Positions 51,905 through 60,093 of a stretch of 64,000 nucleotides of DNA are shown piece by piece. Origin of the DNA: Rossellomorea aquimaris (lineage in GTDB: Bacteria > Bacillota > Bacilli > Bacillales > Bacillaceae_B); assembly GCF_000935355.1 (NCBI RefSeq), contig NZ_JXZC01000001.1, positions 62,001-126,000 on the forward strand. The letters run 5' to 3'. Position numbers and translations under genes: made by a program. Below the pieces are notes generated by a model. It saw only the letters and a list, made by a program, of their open reading frames with translations, did not search any database and had not been told where the DNA came from. How positions within the stretch are numbered: the first letter of the stretch is position 1; every line of letters starts with the position of its first letter.

Positions 51905-51946
51905 AATAGGGGAATGCCTGATCTGTTCGGCATTCCCCTATTTTTG
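51905..51946 (+). terminator. Terminator after dfrA
   Basis: AATAGGGGAATGCC and GGCATTCCCCTATTTTT. Confidence 0.9.
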
Positions 51947-52007
51947 TCTATTTTCCTATCTATCCTTCCTGTATAATGATGAAAGGAATTTCAAGGAGGA
52001 TAAAAAA

Positions 52008-52739
52008 GTGTTTAGAATGATGTATGTGTTGATTTATATGTGTGTGTATCTTATTTACAGTTTGCCCACTCTTCAAAAAGCAAAAAGGCTGGGTAGTGAT
52101 ATTCCGGTTGAAGAACGCGATCGCATGATCCATAGACTACCAAAAGAATGGGCAAGGGGGATAATGAAAAAGACTGGGAGTGCTATACATATTAGTGGAC
52201 AGCAGCATATTCCTGAGGGGCCTGTCCTGTTTGTGGCTAATCATGGGGGAGACTTTGATATCCCTGTCCTATTAGGATATGTAAAGAAACCATTTGGCTT
52301 TATTTCTAAAGTTGAGGTGAAAAAGCTGCCAATCATCAGTGAATGGATGACCATGATATCGTGCATTTTTATTGATCGTAAAAATAGAAGACAGGCGATA
52401 CAATCAATCCATAAAGGGAGCCTATTACTGAAAGAAGGCCATTCCCTACTTATTTTCCCTGAAGGTACCAGAAACAAAGGGGGAGAACTGAAAGAGTTTA
52501 AAACAGGTGGTATTCGCATGGCAAAAGATGCAGGTGTGCCGATCGTCCCGGTGGTGATTCAAGGGACAGCTGATATGTTTGAAAATCATCCCCGCGGTAT
52601 CAAGCCATGTGATATTTATGTTGAAATACTTCCATCCGTGCCTTCCGCATATGTAGCAGGCAGTGACGTAAAAGAGTTATCCAAAGAACTCAGAGGAATC
52701 ATTCAAGCTTCATTGGATAAAATAAAAAAAGTATCATAG
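52008..52739 (+). CDS. ypkP: YpkP, PlsC-type acyltransferase
   Basis: A 243-residue 1-acylglycerol-3-phosphate acyltransferase-like protein. An N-terminal membrane helix (about 1-20) precedes the catalytic NHGGDFD (HX4D, about 84) and the FPEGTRNKGG substrate motif (about 155). It should acylate lysophosphatidic acid at the inner membrane. GTG 52008 follows AAGGAGGA. B. subtilis ypkP lies next to dfrA-thyB. Confidence 0.9.
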   Translation: MFRMMYVLIYMCVYLIYSLPTLQKAKRLGSDIPVEERDRMIHRLPKEWARGIMKKTGSAIHISGQQHIPEGPVLFVANHGGDFDIPVLLGYVKKPFGFISKVEVKKLPIISEWMTMISCIFIDRKNRRQAIQSIHKGSLLLKEGHSLLIFPEGTRNKGGELKEFKTGGIRMAKDAGVPIVPVVIQGTADMFENHPRGIKPCDIYVEILPSVPSAYVAGSDVKELSKELRGIIQASLDKIKKVS

Positions 52740-52740
52740 T

Positions 52741-52771
52741 AAAAAGGCTAGCACATTAGCTAGCCTTTTTA
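52741..52771. terminator. Bidirectional terminator between ypkP and yplQ
   Basis: AAAAAGGCTAGC and GCTAGCCTTTTT, loop ACATTA. Confidence 0.88.
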
Positions 52772-52791
52772 TTATTTATGTGTTGAATTCC

Positions 52792-53430
52792 TTAAACGTA
52801 AAAGAGAATGCAAAAATACATAAAGCTGCTTCCAGCTAACACGAAAAGATGCCAAATAGCGTGATTGTAGGGTAATTTGTTCCACACGTAGAAAATAGCT
52901 CCGATGGAATACATGATTCCGCCTGCCAGCAGCAGTCCGAATCCGGCACCGGTAAGACTGGCATATAATGGTTTAATGGCAATGATGACAAGCCAGCCCA
53001 TCACTAGGTAAAAGAGGGTGGAAACAACTTGGAAACGTTGAACGAAGTAGCATTTAAATACAATTCCTACAATCGCGAGTCCCCAGACAATGCCGAATAA
53101 TGTCCATCCCAATGCACCTCTTACACTGATTAGCATAAACGGCGTATACGTTCCAGCGATCAGGATATAAATGGCCGAATGATCTAAAATGGCAAACAGA
53201 TTCTTTACCTTTGATGGCTTAAAGCTGTGTAACAGGGTTGAAAATAAGTATAGAAGAATCATTGATGCACCGAAGATAGAGAAGCTCACAACATGCCAGG
53301 CAGATCCTTCATGTACGGCGAATATGATTAACATCACTAAAGCGGGTATGCTCAAAATTAATCCGATTCCGTGGGTAATGGCGTTTGCAACTTCTTCTTT
53401 CCAATTGGAAAAGTCGAAATCATAAGTCAA
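52792..53430 (-). CDS. yplQ: YplQ, hemolysin III family membrane protein
   Basis: A 212-residue, seven-helix protein of the hemolysin III / PAQR superfamily. Motifs are NAITHGIGLILS (about 16-27), LLHSFKPSKVKNLFAILDHSAIYILIAGTYTPF and the C-terminal HAIWHLFVLAGS; conserved His and Asp could hold a metal. Haemolytic activity is not implied; its function is unclear. ATG 53430 follows GAAAGGATGAG. Confidence 0.92.
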   Translation of the reverse strand: MTYDFDFSNWKEEVANAITHGIGLILSIPALVMLIIFAVHEGSAWHVVSFSIFGASMILLYLFSTLLHSFKPSKVKNLFAILDHSAIYILIAGTYTPFMLISVRGALGWTLFGIVWGLAIVGIVFKCYFVQRFQVVSTLFYLVMGWLVIIAIKPLYASLTGAGFGLLLAGGIMYSIGAIFYVWNKLPYNHAIWHLFVLAGSSFMYFCILFYV

Positions 53431-53448
53431 AGAAGTCTCATCCTTTCT

Positions 53449-53480
53449 ATTATCCCCTCATTGAATTCTCAATGAGTCAA
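53449..53480 (-). promoter_or_regulatory. yplQ promoter with a dyad in a long spacer
   Basis: Minus-strand TTGACT (53475-53480) and GATAAT (53449-53454) are 20 bp apart. The dyad CTCATTGA-GAAT-TCAATGAG (53457-53476) fills the spacer, a layout like that of MerR-regulated promoters. Confidence 0.45.
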
Positions 53481-53622
53481 CATTGTATATAATTATGATA
53501 ATCCTCTTATCGTCATTGTGCAATCATTAACATAGTAAAGGATTAAAGTACGCCTTTTGGATTAGAAATTTTTCTCATCATAATGTATATTCCTAAGTAA
53601 AGAAACGAATGAGGTGACAGTT

Positions 53623-54276
53623 GTGTGCGGTAGATTTTCCTTAACAACCCCTTTAGAAGAATTAGTGAGACAATACTTAATTGATGAATTCCTGGAAGAA
53701 TGGCAGCCCCGGTACAATATTGCCCCATCACAAAAAGTTCTGTCCCTTATATCACACAAGGGCAAGCGCAGAGCCGGAGAGATAACGTGGGGCCTCGTTC
53801 CTCATTGGGCAGACCGGAAGAAGTGGAAACCGTTAATCAATGCCCGAAGTGAAACCTTATTGGAGAAACCGAGCTTCAAATCCCTTGTCCATTCGAAAAG
53901 AATGGTGATCTTTGCAGATGGCTTCTATGAATGGAAGAAGGAGAACACACAGAAGGTTCCTGTGAGATTTCAATTAAAAGAGGATGAGACCTTTGTATTT
54001 GCCGGGTTATGGGATCGTAATGGGGAGGATACGACCTCTACGATTCTTACTACAGAAGCTAACACACTTGTAGAACCGGTGCATGAACGAATGCCCGTTA
54101 TTCTCACGGATCATGAAGCTATTGAAAAATGGCTGAACACAGATGATTACTCCTTTGAGGAAGCTTCCTCGGTTTTAAGGCCCCTTCATAGAGACGTAAT
54201 GAAAGGATACGAGGTATCCAATATTGTTAACTCACCCAAACACGATTCGGTAGAATGCATACTTCCTGTTTCATAA
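53623..54276 (+). CDS. YedK/HMCES-type SOS response-associated protein
   Basis: A 217-residue SRAP-domain protein. After removal of Met the catalytic Cys2 (MCGRFSL) becomes the nucleophile that cross-links abasic sites in single-stranded DNA. PRYNIAPSQ, NARSE, FADGFYEWKK (Glu) and HERMPVIL (His) complete the site. GTG 53623 is chosen so that Cys follows the start. No LexA-type box (CGAAC-N4-GTTCG) was found upstream. Confidence 0.93.
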   Translation: MCGRFSLTTPLEELVRQYLIDEFLEEWQPRYNIAPSQKVLSLISHKGKRRAGEITWGLVPHWADRKKWKPLINARSETLLEKPSFKSLVHSKRMVIFADGFYEWKKENTQKVPVRFQLKEDETFVFAGLWDRNGEDTTSTILTTEANTLVEPVHERMPVILTDHEAIEKWLNTDDYSFEEASSVLRPLHRDVMKGYEVSNIVNSPKHDSVECILPVS

Positions 54277-54315
54277 GAAATCTTTAGAAAAATATTAGTA
54301 TTTTGCATGATTAGA

Positions 54316-54345
54316 CATTTTATGCGCCATAAAATGGGGTATAAT
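54316..54345 (+). promoter_or_regulatory. ypmP promoter with a perfect dyad
   Basis: CATTTTATG-CGC-CATAAAATG (54316-54336), with 9-bp arms and no mismatch, lies four bases before a perfect TATAAT (54340-54345). It covers the -35 region. This is a probable operator, of unknown regulator. Confidence 0.6.
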
Positions 54346-54380
54346 AAGAGTATAAACGGGTGAAAAAGAGGATTGATACT

Positions 54381-54632
54381 TTGCTGACAAAAACCATTGA
54401 GTTCAAATCAAAGGATGGACGGAAGGTCAAAATCTTGGAAGTTCCTGTCATGAAGGAAGATAGCCCACTTTATCTAAGGGTAAATCTTAGGCTGAATCAA
54501 TTTATTACAAGAATTGTCAACCATAAGGGGCCTAAGACCATCTTCAGCTTTAGAGAACATTTAAAGAGAACGACGAAATGGTCAGAGTATGAAGAAATTT
54601 ATCAATCAGAAGAATTAAAGAATAATGCATAA
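54381..54632 (+). CDS. ypmP: YpmP-like DUF2535 family protein
   Basis: An 83-residue protein. TTG 54381 is eight bases after AAGAGGA; the GTG seven codons earlier has no good site. FKSKDGRKVKILEVPV near the start and FSFREHLKR...WSEYEEIY near the end correspond to the YpmP/DUF2535 pattern as I recall it. Basic, cytoplasmic and of unknown function. Confidence 0.78.
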   Translation: MLTKTIEFKSKDGRKVKILEVPVMKEDSPLYLRVNLRLNQFITRIVNHKGPKTIFSFREHLKRTTKWSEYEEIYQSEELKNNA

Positions 54633-54796
54633 TTTAAAAAGGGGGGCAGGTCCTTTAGCGTGAAGGATGCGTGGGGCCACTCCTTTTTATTTGGGAATTA
54701 TACCATCCAGTTAGATTGCAAGGTGAAGAAATCCCTGCTATCTATTTAAATCCGCAGCATTTAGCGATATAATACTATTGATATGGGAGATAGGAT

Positions 54797-55648
54797 GTGG
54801 CAAAAATGACCAAAATAAATATTGTAACAGACTCGACGGTGGATTTATCCGATGAGGTCGTAAAAGAACTTGATATTCATGTAGTTCCTCTTTCCATTTC
54901 AATCGATGGAGAAACGTACCTAGATAGAGTAGATCTTTCACCTATAAGCTTTCTGGAGAAGATGAAAGCTTCCAAGGAATTACCAAAAAGTTCGCAGCCA
55001 CCAGCAGGAACATTCGTTGAACTTTATGATGAATTAGGAAAAGATGGTTCGAAAGTTTTATCCATACATATGACTGGTGGGATGAGTGGGACGGTTCGCT
55101 CAGCGGAATCGGCTGCTGAAATGTCTTCATCAGATGTTACGGTTGTGGATTCACGTTTCATTTCCAAGGGACTGGCTTTCCAGGTGATTGAAGCTGCTAA
55201 GCTTGCAAAAGAGGGTAGATCACTTGAAGAAATCCTTGTTGCCCTTGAAGAAATTCGTCAAAATACAAATTTATTTGTTGTTGTTGATACACTTGAAAAC
55301 CTGGCAAAAGGCGGTAGAATCGGAAAGGGACGGGCAATGATTGGTTCCCTGCTAAATATTAAACCGATAGCTTCATTAGAAGGTGGCGAGTATACACCTG
55401 TAGCCAAGGTCCGTAGCCATTCACAAGTGGTTAAATACTTAACGACACAGTTCTTGGAAGATGTGAAAGGAAAAACTATACGGGGCGTAGGACTTGTCCA
55501 TGCAGATGGACTGGAGCTTGCTCAAAATCTTAAGGCTAAGATCATTGAGAAAACAGGTTACGATCAAATCGATATCGTTCCGACAACACCAATCATCAGC
55601 ACACACACTGGAATTGGTGCAATAGGATTTATGTATTACACGGATTGA
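54797..55648 (+). CDS. DegV family fatty-acid-binding protein (second copy)
   Basis: A 283-residue FakB/DegV protein: NIVTDSTVDLSDE, SSQPPAGTFVELYDEL, SIHMTGGMSGTVRSAESAA, VVDSRFISKGLAF, and HTGIGAIGFMYY at the end. It binds a fatty acid in the FakA-FakB system. It differs substantially from the 42.5 kb copy, so it is a paralogue, not a recent duplicate. GTG 54797 has GGGAG upstream; ATG 54806 is an alternative. Confidence 0.92.
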   Translation: MAKMTKINIVTDSTVDLSDEVVKELDIHVVPLSISIDGETYLDRVDLSPISFLEKMKASKELPKSSQPPAGTFVELYDELGKDGSKVLSIHMTGGMSGTVRSAESAAEMSSSDVTVVDSRFISKGLAFQVIEAAKLAKEGRSLEEILVALEEIRQNTNLFVVVDTLENLAKGGRIGKGRAMIGSLLNIKPIASLEGGEYTPVAKVRSHSQVVKYLTTQFLEDVKGKTIRGVGLVHADGLELAQNLKAKIIEKTGYDQIDIVPTTPIISTHTGIGAIGFMYYTD

Positions 55649-55657
55649 TTTATGAGC

Positions 55658-55692
55658 AAAAGGCGAAAGGGGATTTTCCTTTCGTCTTTTTT
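55658..55692 (+). terminator. Terminator after the second degV
   Basis: AAAAGGCGAAAGG and CCTTTCGTCTTTTTT. Confidence 0.88.
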
Positions 55693-55695
55693 ATA

Positions 55696-55726
55696 TAGAA
55701 AAAGACAGCAGGATCTTCTGCTGTCT
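55696..55726 (-). terminator. Terminator of the PCYCGC gene
   Basis: Minus-strand AGACAGCAG, loop AAGATC, CTGCTGTCT, then TTTTTC. Confidence 0.85.
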
Positions 55727-55733
55727 GCATTCA

Positions 55734-56219
55734 TTATGAGGGCATCGGCGTTGGAGTAGGCTTAGCGTACCCTTCTTTATATTGTTCATCAATGAAGTTC
55801 CTGATTTGTTTGATGGATTCACCATTCTTGTACTTCACAATGGATTCAGCCGCAATTTCCAAGCATACCTGACATCTCGTACCATGATCATCCCAAACCA
55901 CTTTTTCCCCTTTTATTTCGTAAACAAAGCAATTCAGATTGCTCTTATGTCCAGCTGAATCACCGCACCCGCAATAACAAGGGATATATTGTAACAGCTC
56001 ATGGTTTTTAGCAGCCGAAGAATAAATAAGCTTCATATTGTCATCTTTTTCGTCAAGGAAAGACGGAAGTGTATCAACGGAAGCGGTTTCTTCCCGAATG
56101 TCCCCATTAGCGGCTGTATGATCATGGTGAGCTTCCTCTTCCTGATTGCTTGAACAACCGGCAATAATACCTAATAAACCTATAACGAGAGTGAAATATA
56201 ATAAGAGATTTTTCTTCAT
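55734..56219 (-). CDS. PCYCGC-motif lipoprotein
   Basis: A 161-residue lipoprotein with a signal peptide and lipobox (IIAGC, Cys at about 22). A His/Glu-rich linker (EEEAHHDHTAANGD) is followed by YIPCYCGCGDSAGHKSN, the PCYCGC motif, and a further CQVC pair at about 119-122. Six Cys suggest metal or disulfide binding outside the membrane. Function unknown. ATG 56219 follows GAAAGGTGAACG. Confidence 0.92.
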   Translation of the reverse strand: MKKNLLLYFTLVIGLLGIIAGCSSNQEEEAHHDHTAANGDIREETASVDTLPSFLDEKDDNMKLIYSSAAKNHELLQYIPCYCGCGDSAGHKSNLNCFVYEIKGEKVVWDDHGTRCQVCLEIAAESIVKYKNGESIKQIRNFIDEQYKEGYAKPTPTPMPS

Positions 56220-56450
56220 ACGTTCACCTTTCCTATTAGTTTGTACATGTATTGTACCATTTTAATAAAGCAGGTTCGTACCATTTCTTGATGATTTAAT
56301 GAATCTTCTTGCGTCCTCATAACCAAATCAATCATATCATAGAAATATAATAGGTAAGAAAGCTCAGTCTGATCTCATCAAGGGATTGATCAAATTGCCT
56401 GACGATTCTTCCTTATTATGTAGAATATATATGAAAGGAAGTGTCCGAAC

Positions 56451-57428
56451 TTGTATCCTAAGAAGAAGGTATTGGTGATATCAGACTTTGGAGTCGATGA
56501 TATTGTTGCAGTCTTATATGCTTATTATAGTGATGCGATTGAAATAGTGGGAATTGTTTGTGACTATGGAAATGTCTCCAAAGCGAGTGCATTGAAAAAC
56601 GTCAAATACCTTCAAAGTATCACTGGGATAACCGATATCCCTGTCATCGGGGGGGCGGTCTCTGCTTTAACGGGTGCACAACCTCAATTCTTTCCCGAGG
56701 TTCATGGTATAGCCGGGTTAGGACCCATCATCCCTGATCAGATAGAACTTGATAGCTCTGAAATCAGTGAGAATTTCTATGAAATCAATGCACTAATTGA
56801 TAAGTATGCCGGAGAATTGTATATATTCTCTGCCGGACGATTAACTTCCTTAGCAACAGCCTTTGTCCTGTATCCAGAAACCATGAAAAAAGTGAAGGAA
56901 TTCTATGTAATGGGAGGAGCATTTCACGTACCAGGAAATGTAACCCCGACTGCAGAAGCGAATTTTTATGGAGATCCTTATGCAGCGAATATCCTGATTC
57001 AACTCGCGCCCAAAAAAATCCATCTCATTCCATTAGATGTAACCATGTATGCACTCATTACACCGGCCATGATTGATTCACTTCATGATTACTATATAAA
57101 AACAAATGACAAGGTCGGGCAGATCATTAAGCCGATGGTGGATTATTATTATGAATTCTATAAAGAGACGTACCCTGATATCTCGGGGAGTCCCCTGCAC
57201 GACCTATTGGCCATTTGGGCTCTTGCCGATGGGGATAAAATGATGTTTGAAGAGGTTCCTATCCGGGTTGCCGTCAATACAGGATGCACTTTTGGTCAGA
57301 GCATAGGAGATTTTAGAAAGTCAACAGAAAAAGCACCATGGCGGGTTCATAAAATCGCGAAGCAGTTCAACTATGGACAGTTTATATCAGAAGTATTCGC
57401 TACATTAAAATCAGGTAGCAGCCGTTAG
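56451..57428 (+). CDS. Nucleoside hydrolase family protein
   Basis: A 325-residue inosine-uridine-preferring nucleoside hydrolase-like enzyme. The N-terminal calcium motif reads VISDFGVDDIVAV rather than the usual DxDxGxDD: the Asp in SDFG and both Asp residues of GVDD are kept, but the first Asp of the motif is Ile. TAEANFYGDP (Glu and Asn) and HDLLAIWAL (His and Asp) are intact. TTG 56451 follows AAAGGAAGTG. It stands alone, so its physiological substrate is open. Confidence 0.88.
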   Translation: MYPKKKVLVISDFGVDDIVAVLYAYYSDAIEIVGIVCDYGNVSKASALKNVKYLQSITGITDIPVIGGAVSALTGAQPQFFPEVHGIAGLGPIIPDQIELDSSEISENFYEINALIDKYAGELYIFSAGRLTSLATAFVLYPETMKKVKEFYVMGGAFHVPGNVTPTAEANFYGDPYAANILIQLAPKKIHLIPLDVTMYALITPAMIDSLHDYYIKTNDKVGQIIKPMVDYYYEFYKETYPDISGSPLHDLLAIWALADGDKMMFEEVPIRVAVNTGCTFGQSIGDFRKSTEKAPWRVHKIAKQFNYGQFISEVFATLKSGSSR

Positions 57429-57547
57429 TTCATTATAGTAGAAAACATGTCACATAGGTTTACATGTTCATAATGATTTGTTTACAAAGGTTTCATGACT
57501 AAACAAGCGTGATATAATAATATTAAAGTGCAAGCGAGGTGACGTAA

Positions 57548-58378
57548 ATGAAAAAAATAACGATTCTCATGCTCGCTTTTGTTTTTTTCCTGTCAGGCTG
57601 TTCGTTAGAAGATGCTGCTAAGCATATTACAAGAGAAGTATCCATGTGGGATAAAGATAATCCGAACGAAACCTTTATTCCGAAAAACTTAAAAGTTGTT
57701 TCAGTTGGAGATTCACTAACTCAAGGTGTAGGAGACAGCACGAAAAAGGGTGGATATGTACCTTATTTAGAGAAACACCTGGAATCATTGGATGGGGTAA
57801 ACGACGCGCAATTTCATAACTACGGGGTAAGAGGGAACCGTACCGACCAATTATTAAAAAGGTTGAAAAAGGAAGATGTGAAAAAATCGATTGAACAATC
57901 CGATTTAGTCATGATCACGATTGGCGGAAACGATGTTATGAAAATTTTCCGTGAAAATTTATCCCACTTGAAATTAGCAGTTTTTCAAGAAGAGAAACGA
58001 CAATACCAATTACGGTTAAAAGAGATTATCGAGACGATCAGGAGCTATAACCCAGATGCAGGAATCGTCCTTGCAGGGTTGTATAATCCATTCAATACAT
58101 GGTTCTCTGATATTGAAGAAGTCAACCAGGTCATTCATGATTGGAATGATGCCAGCCAGGAGATTCTTTCAAATTACGATAAAACCCTATTCGTTAAGAT
58201 AGAGGACTTATTTATTGATGCAGGTGATACATTGTTATATGAAGACTACTTTCATCCAAATGATGAAGGATATAGAATGATAGCAGATCGTATGTTTACA
58301 AACCTGACAAACGGGGAAACATTAGCAACATTGACAGATAGAAAAGATTCTGTTGAGGAAGAGGAGCAGCCGTCATGA
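57548..58378 (+). CDS. ypmR: YpmR, SGNH/GDSL-family lipoprotein
   Basis: A 276-residue extracytoplasmic esterase-like protein. A lipobox LSGC (Cys at 18) ends the signal peptide. Block I is VVSVGDSLTQG (catalytic Ser, about 56), GVRGNRTDQ is block II, GGND (about 124) is block III, and FHPNDEGY (Asp/His, about 236) is block V. ATG 57548 follows GCGAGGTGACG. The stop overlaps the ypmS start (ATGA). Confidence 0.92.
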   Translation: MKKITILMLAFVFFLSGCSLEDAAKHITREVSMWDKDNPNETFIPKNLKVVSVGDSLTQGVGDSTKKGGYVPYLEKHLESLDGVNDAQFHNYGVRGNRTDQLLKRLKKEDVKKSIEQSDLVMITIGGNDVMKIFRENLSHLKLAVFQEEKRQYQLRLKEIIETIRSYNPDAGIVLAGLYNPFNTWFSDIEEVNQVIHDWNDASQEILSNYDKTLFVKIEDLFIDAGDTLLYEDYFHPNDEGYRMIADRMFTNLTNGETLATLTDRKDSVEEEEQPS

Positions 58379-58962
58379 AGAACAAATGGAAGGTAGGTTT
58401 TTTTGTTCTTTTAGGAGTGGTATTAATTGGATCAGCCATCATTGTTTCAATGATTTTTATGCCGATAAAAGATGATACACTGCCTAAAAACAACGAAAAT
58501 CCCAACCAGGAAGTAGGATTTAACGTTAATACAAATAAGAAAGATCTTAATCTCATTATTGAGCATTATATTGAAGAAGAAGGAATAAAGGGACCTGTTG
58601 ATTATAATGTTCAACTAAAAGATGATGTTGAATTAAAAGGGTCTGTACCCGTTTTTACATCAAACATTGATTTTAAATTGGATTTTGAACCTAAAGCATT
58701 GGAAAATGGAGATATATTATTGAAACAGAAATCAATCTCTGTAGGATCACTGGATCTGCCTGTTCCCTATGTAATGAAAGTGATGAGAGATTCATATAAC
58801 TTTCCAGACTGGGTGAAAATTCAACCCAATGATGAATTAATATACGTTTCCCTGCAGGAAATGGAACTTAAAAGTGATATAAAAGTAAGAGCAAATGAAT
58901 TTAATCTGAAGGATGATAATATTTCTTTTCGATTGTTAGTCCCTGTAGACCGTGCTCAATAA
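58375..58962 (+). CDS. ypmS: YpmS, DUF2140 family membrane-anchored protein
   Basis: A 195-residue protein with one N-terminal membrane helix (about 7-27) and an extracellular domain. LNLIIEHYIEEEG, YNVQLKDDVELKG, and the late VSVGSLDLPVPYVMKVM pattern match DUF2140. Function unknown. It is translationally coupled to ypmR. B. subtilis continues with ypmT; here a terminator follows instead. Confidence 0.9.
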   Translation: MKNKWKVGFFVLLGVVLIGSAIIVSMIFMPIKDDTLPKNNENPNQEVGFNVNTNKKDLNLIIEHYIEEEGIKGPVDYNVQLKDDVELKGSVPVFTSNIDFKLDFEPKALENGDILLKQKSISVGSLDLPVPYVMKVMRDSYNFPDWVKIQPNDELIYVSLQEMELKSDIKVRANEFNLKDDNISFRLLVPVDRAQ

Positions 58963-59000
58963 AGAAAGGTGGCCTCCTAGTGGAAGCCACCTTTCTTATT
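58961..59000. terminator. Bidirectional terminator after ypmS
   Basis: AAAGAAAGGTGGC and GCCACCTTTCTT, loop of about 12 bases, between convergent genes. Confidence 0.85.
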
Positions 59001-59025
59001 GATTGACTCCTGGAATTGGATATTA

Positions 59026-59766
59026 TTACCCTTTTAACAGGATTGCCTCCAGCTCCGGTGTTCCATTGGCTAATCCAACTGCTACAATAGTGTAAGCTTG
59101 ATTAGGGTTTAATTTTACATTTGGAACACTCAGGACGCTGTTTTTGCTTCCTGCCACCCTTGCCTCGAGATTGACCGTCATTGGAGTTAAACCAAGATAG
59201 TCGGTAGCTTGTTTGAAGGACACATTTGGAAAAACGACATCTCCGCCTTTTACGGCAATATCAACTGCAGGTGCGTCTGGTGAAAGATGAATGAATTTAA
59301 CCTTTGTTTCCCCATTTGGAACCGTAGGATCATCAATAAATGGCAACAGTTGCAGTTTATTAAGGGTACCTACAGCTGCCAGTGTGTAAATCTTACCTGG
59401 ATCAATCTTCACTTTTTTACTTATAACAGTCGTCACACTTGTACCTGCTGGATAAACATCAATATGATATTTGCCAGCCGGTAATGTTAAATAGTCACTC
59501 ACATCTTTAAAGGCCACATCCCGTAAAACGCGTTTTGCATTTACATATACATCTACATTGGGAGCATCCGGTACTGCATGTAAAACGCGAACATACGAAG
59601 GCTGGGTGGATGTAGTCATATCAGCGCGCTGTGCTTGTAAAGCCAGCCTCATGTATTTTAAATGTTTTTGATAGTAATGAATATGCATGGATGGATCTGT
59701 GTATTTATAATAACCGGATAATAAGTCATACATCGCTGCTTTATTCAAATAATCGTGTTGGCTCAT
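59026..59766 (-). CDS. Two-repeat DUF4397 protein, candidate spore surface protein
   Basis: A 246-residue protein without a signal peptide. A Tyr/His-rich leader (YYKYTDPSMHIHYYQ) precedes two DUF4397 beta-sandwich repeats (about 58-143 and 152-240), each opening with VLHAVPDAPNVDVYV or FIHLSPDAPAVDIAV. Lack of an export signal and an upstream sigma-K-type promoter favour deposition on the spore by the mother cell. ATG 59766 follows AAGGAGAG. Confidence 0.85.
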   Translation of the reverse strand: MSQHDYLNKAAMYDLLSGYYKYTDPSMHIHYYQKHLKYMRLALQAQRADMTTSTQPSYVRVLHAVPDAPNVDVYVNAKRVLRDVAFKDVSDYLTLPAGKYHIDVYPAGTSVTTVISKKVKIDPGKIYTLAAVGTLNKLQLLPFIDDPTVPNGETKVKFIHLSPDAPAVDIAVKGGDVVFPNVSFKQATDYLGLTPMTVNLEARVAGSKNSVLSVPNVKLNPNQAYTIVAVGLANGTPELEAILLKG

Positions 59767-59797
59767 CCGTATCTCTCCTTTATCTTTATTAACACAA

Positions 59798-59824
59798 TAG
59801 ATTATGCGGAGGAGAAAAAATGGT
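59798..59824 (-). promoter_or_regulatory. Candidate sigma-K promoter of the DUF4397 gene
   Basis: Minus-strand AC (59823-59824), 16 bases, then CATAATCTA (59798-59806). Matches AC-N16/17-CATANNNTA, about 32 bases before the start codon. Confidence 0.6.
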
Positions 59825-59923
59825 GAAAGAACCTATTTTTTGAATAAATCAGAAATATCTCTTGCGTTATAAAAGAAAATAATGGATAATATAATTAATA
59901 ATTGAGAAAGTGGGTGATGACAT

Positions 59924-60013
59924 ATGAACTTATTATTGATTTGTGATACTAGTAAACTATATACGTTTCAAAATGGTTCTGCGCGTCAACTCACTTTAAA
60001 CGGGATAATCTGA
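59924..60013 (+). CDS. 29-residue ORF with its own promoter and terminator
   Basis: An ATG frame of 29 codons (MNLLLICDTSKLY...) follows GTGGGTGATG. A sigma-A-like TTGCGT with a 17-bp spacer and GATAAT precedes it, and a stem-loop with a T-run follows before the RsgA paralogue. The peptide is neither clearly hydrophobic nor charged. Either a small gene or a leader whose transcript is terminated before the GTPase gene. Confidence 0.5.
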   Translation: MNLLLICDTSKLYTFQNGSARQLTLNGII

Positions 60014-60035
60014 TTTTTTTCTTTCATTTTTGAGG

Positions 60036-60075
60036 AAATCCGTTGGCGTGTAGAACTCCGCAACGGATTTTTTTA
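60036..60075 (+). terminator. Terminator between the 29-residue ORF and rsgA paralogue
   Basis: AAATCCGTTG and CAACGGATTTTTTT; the ribosome binding site of the downstream gene begins 11 bases after. Confidence 0.8.
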
Positions 60076-60093
60076 ATTTTGGGAGGAACTGAA

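Noticed and set aside
53481-53622. LexA box before the YedK-type gene
   Set aside because: No CGAAC-N4-GTTCG-like sequence is present.
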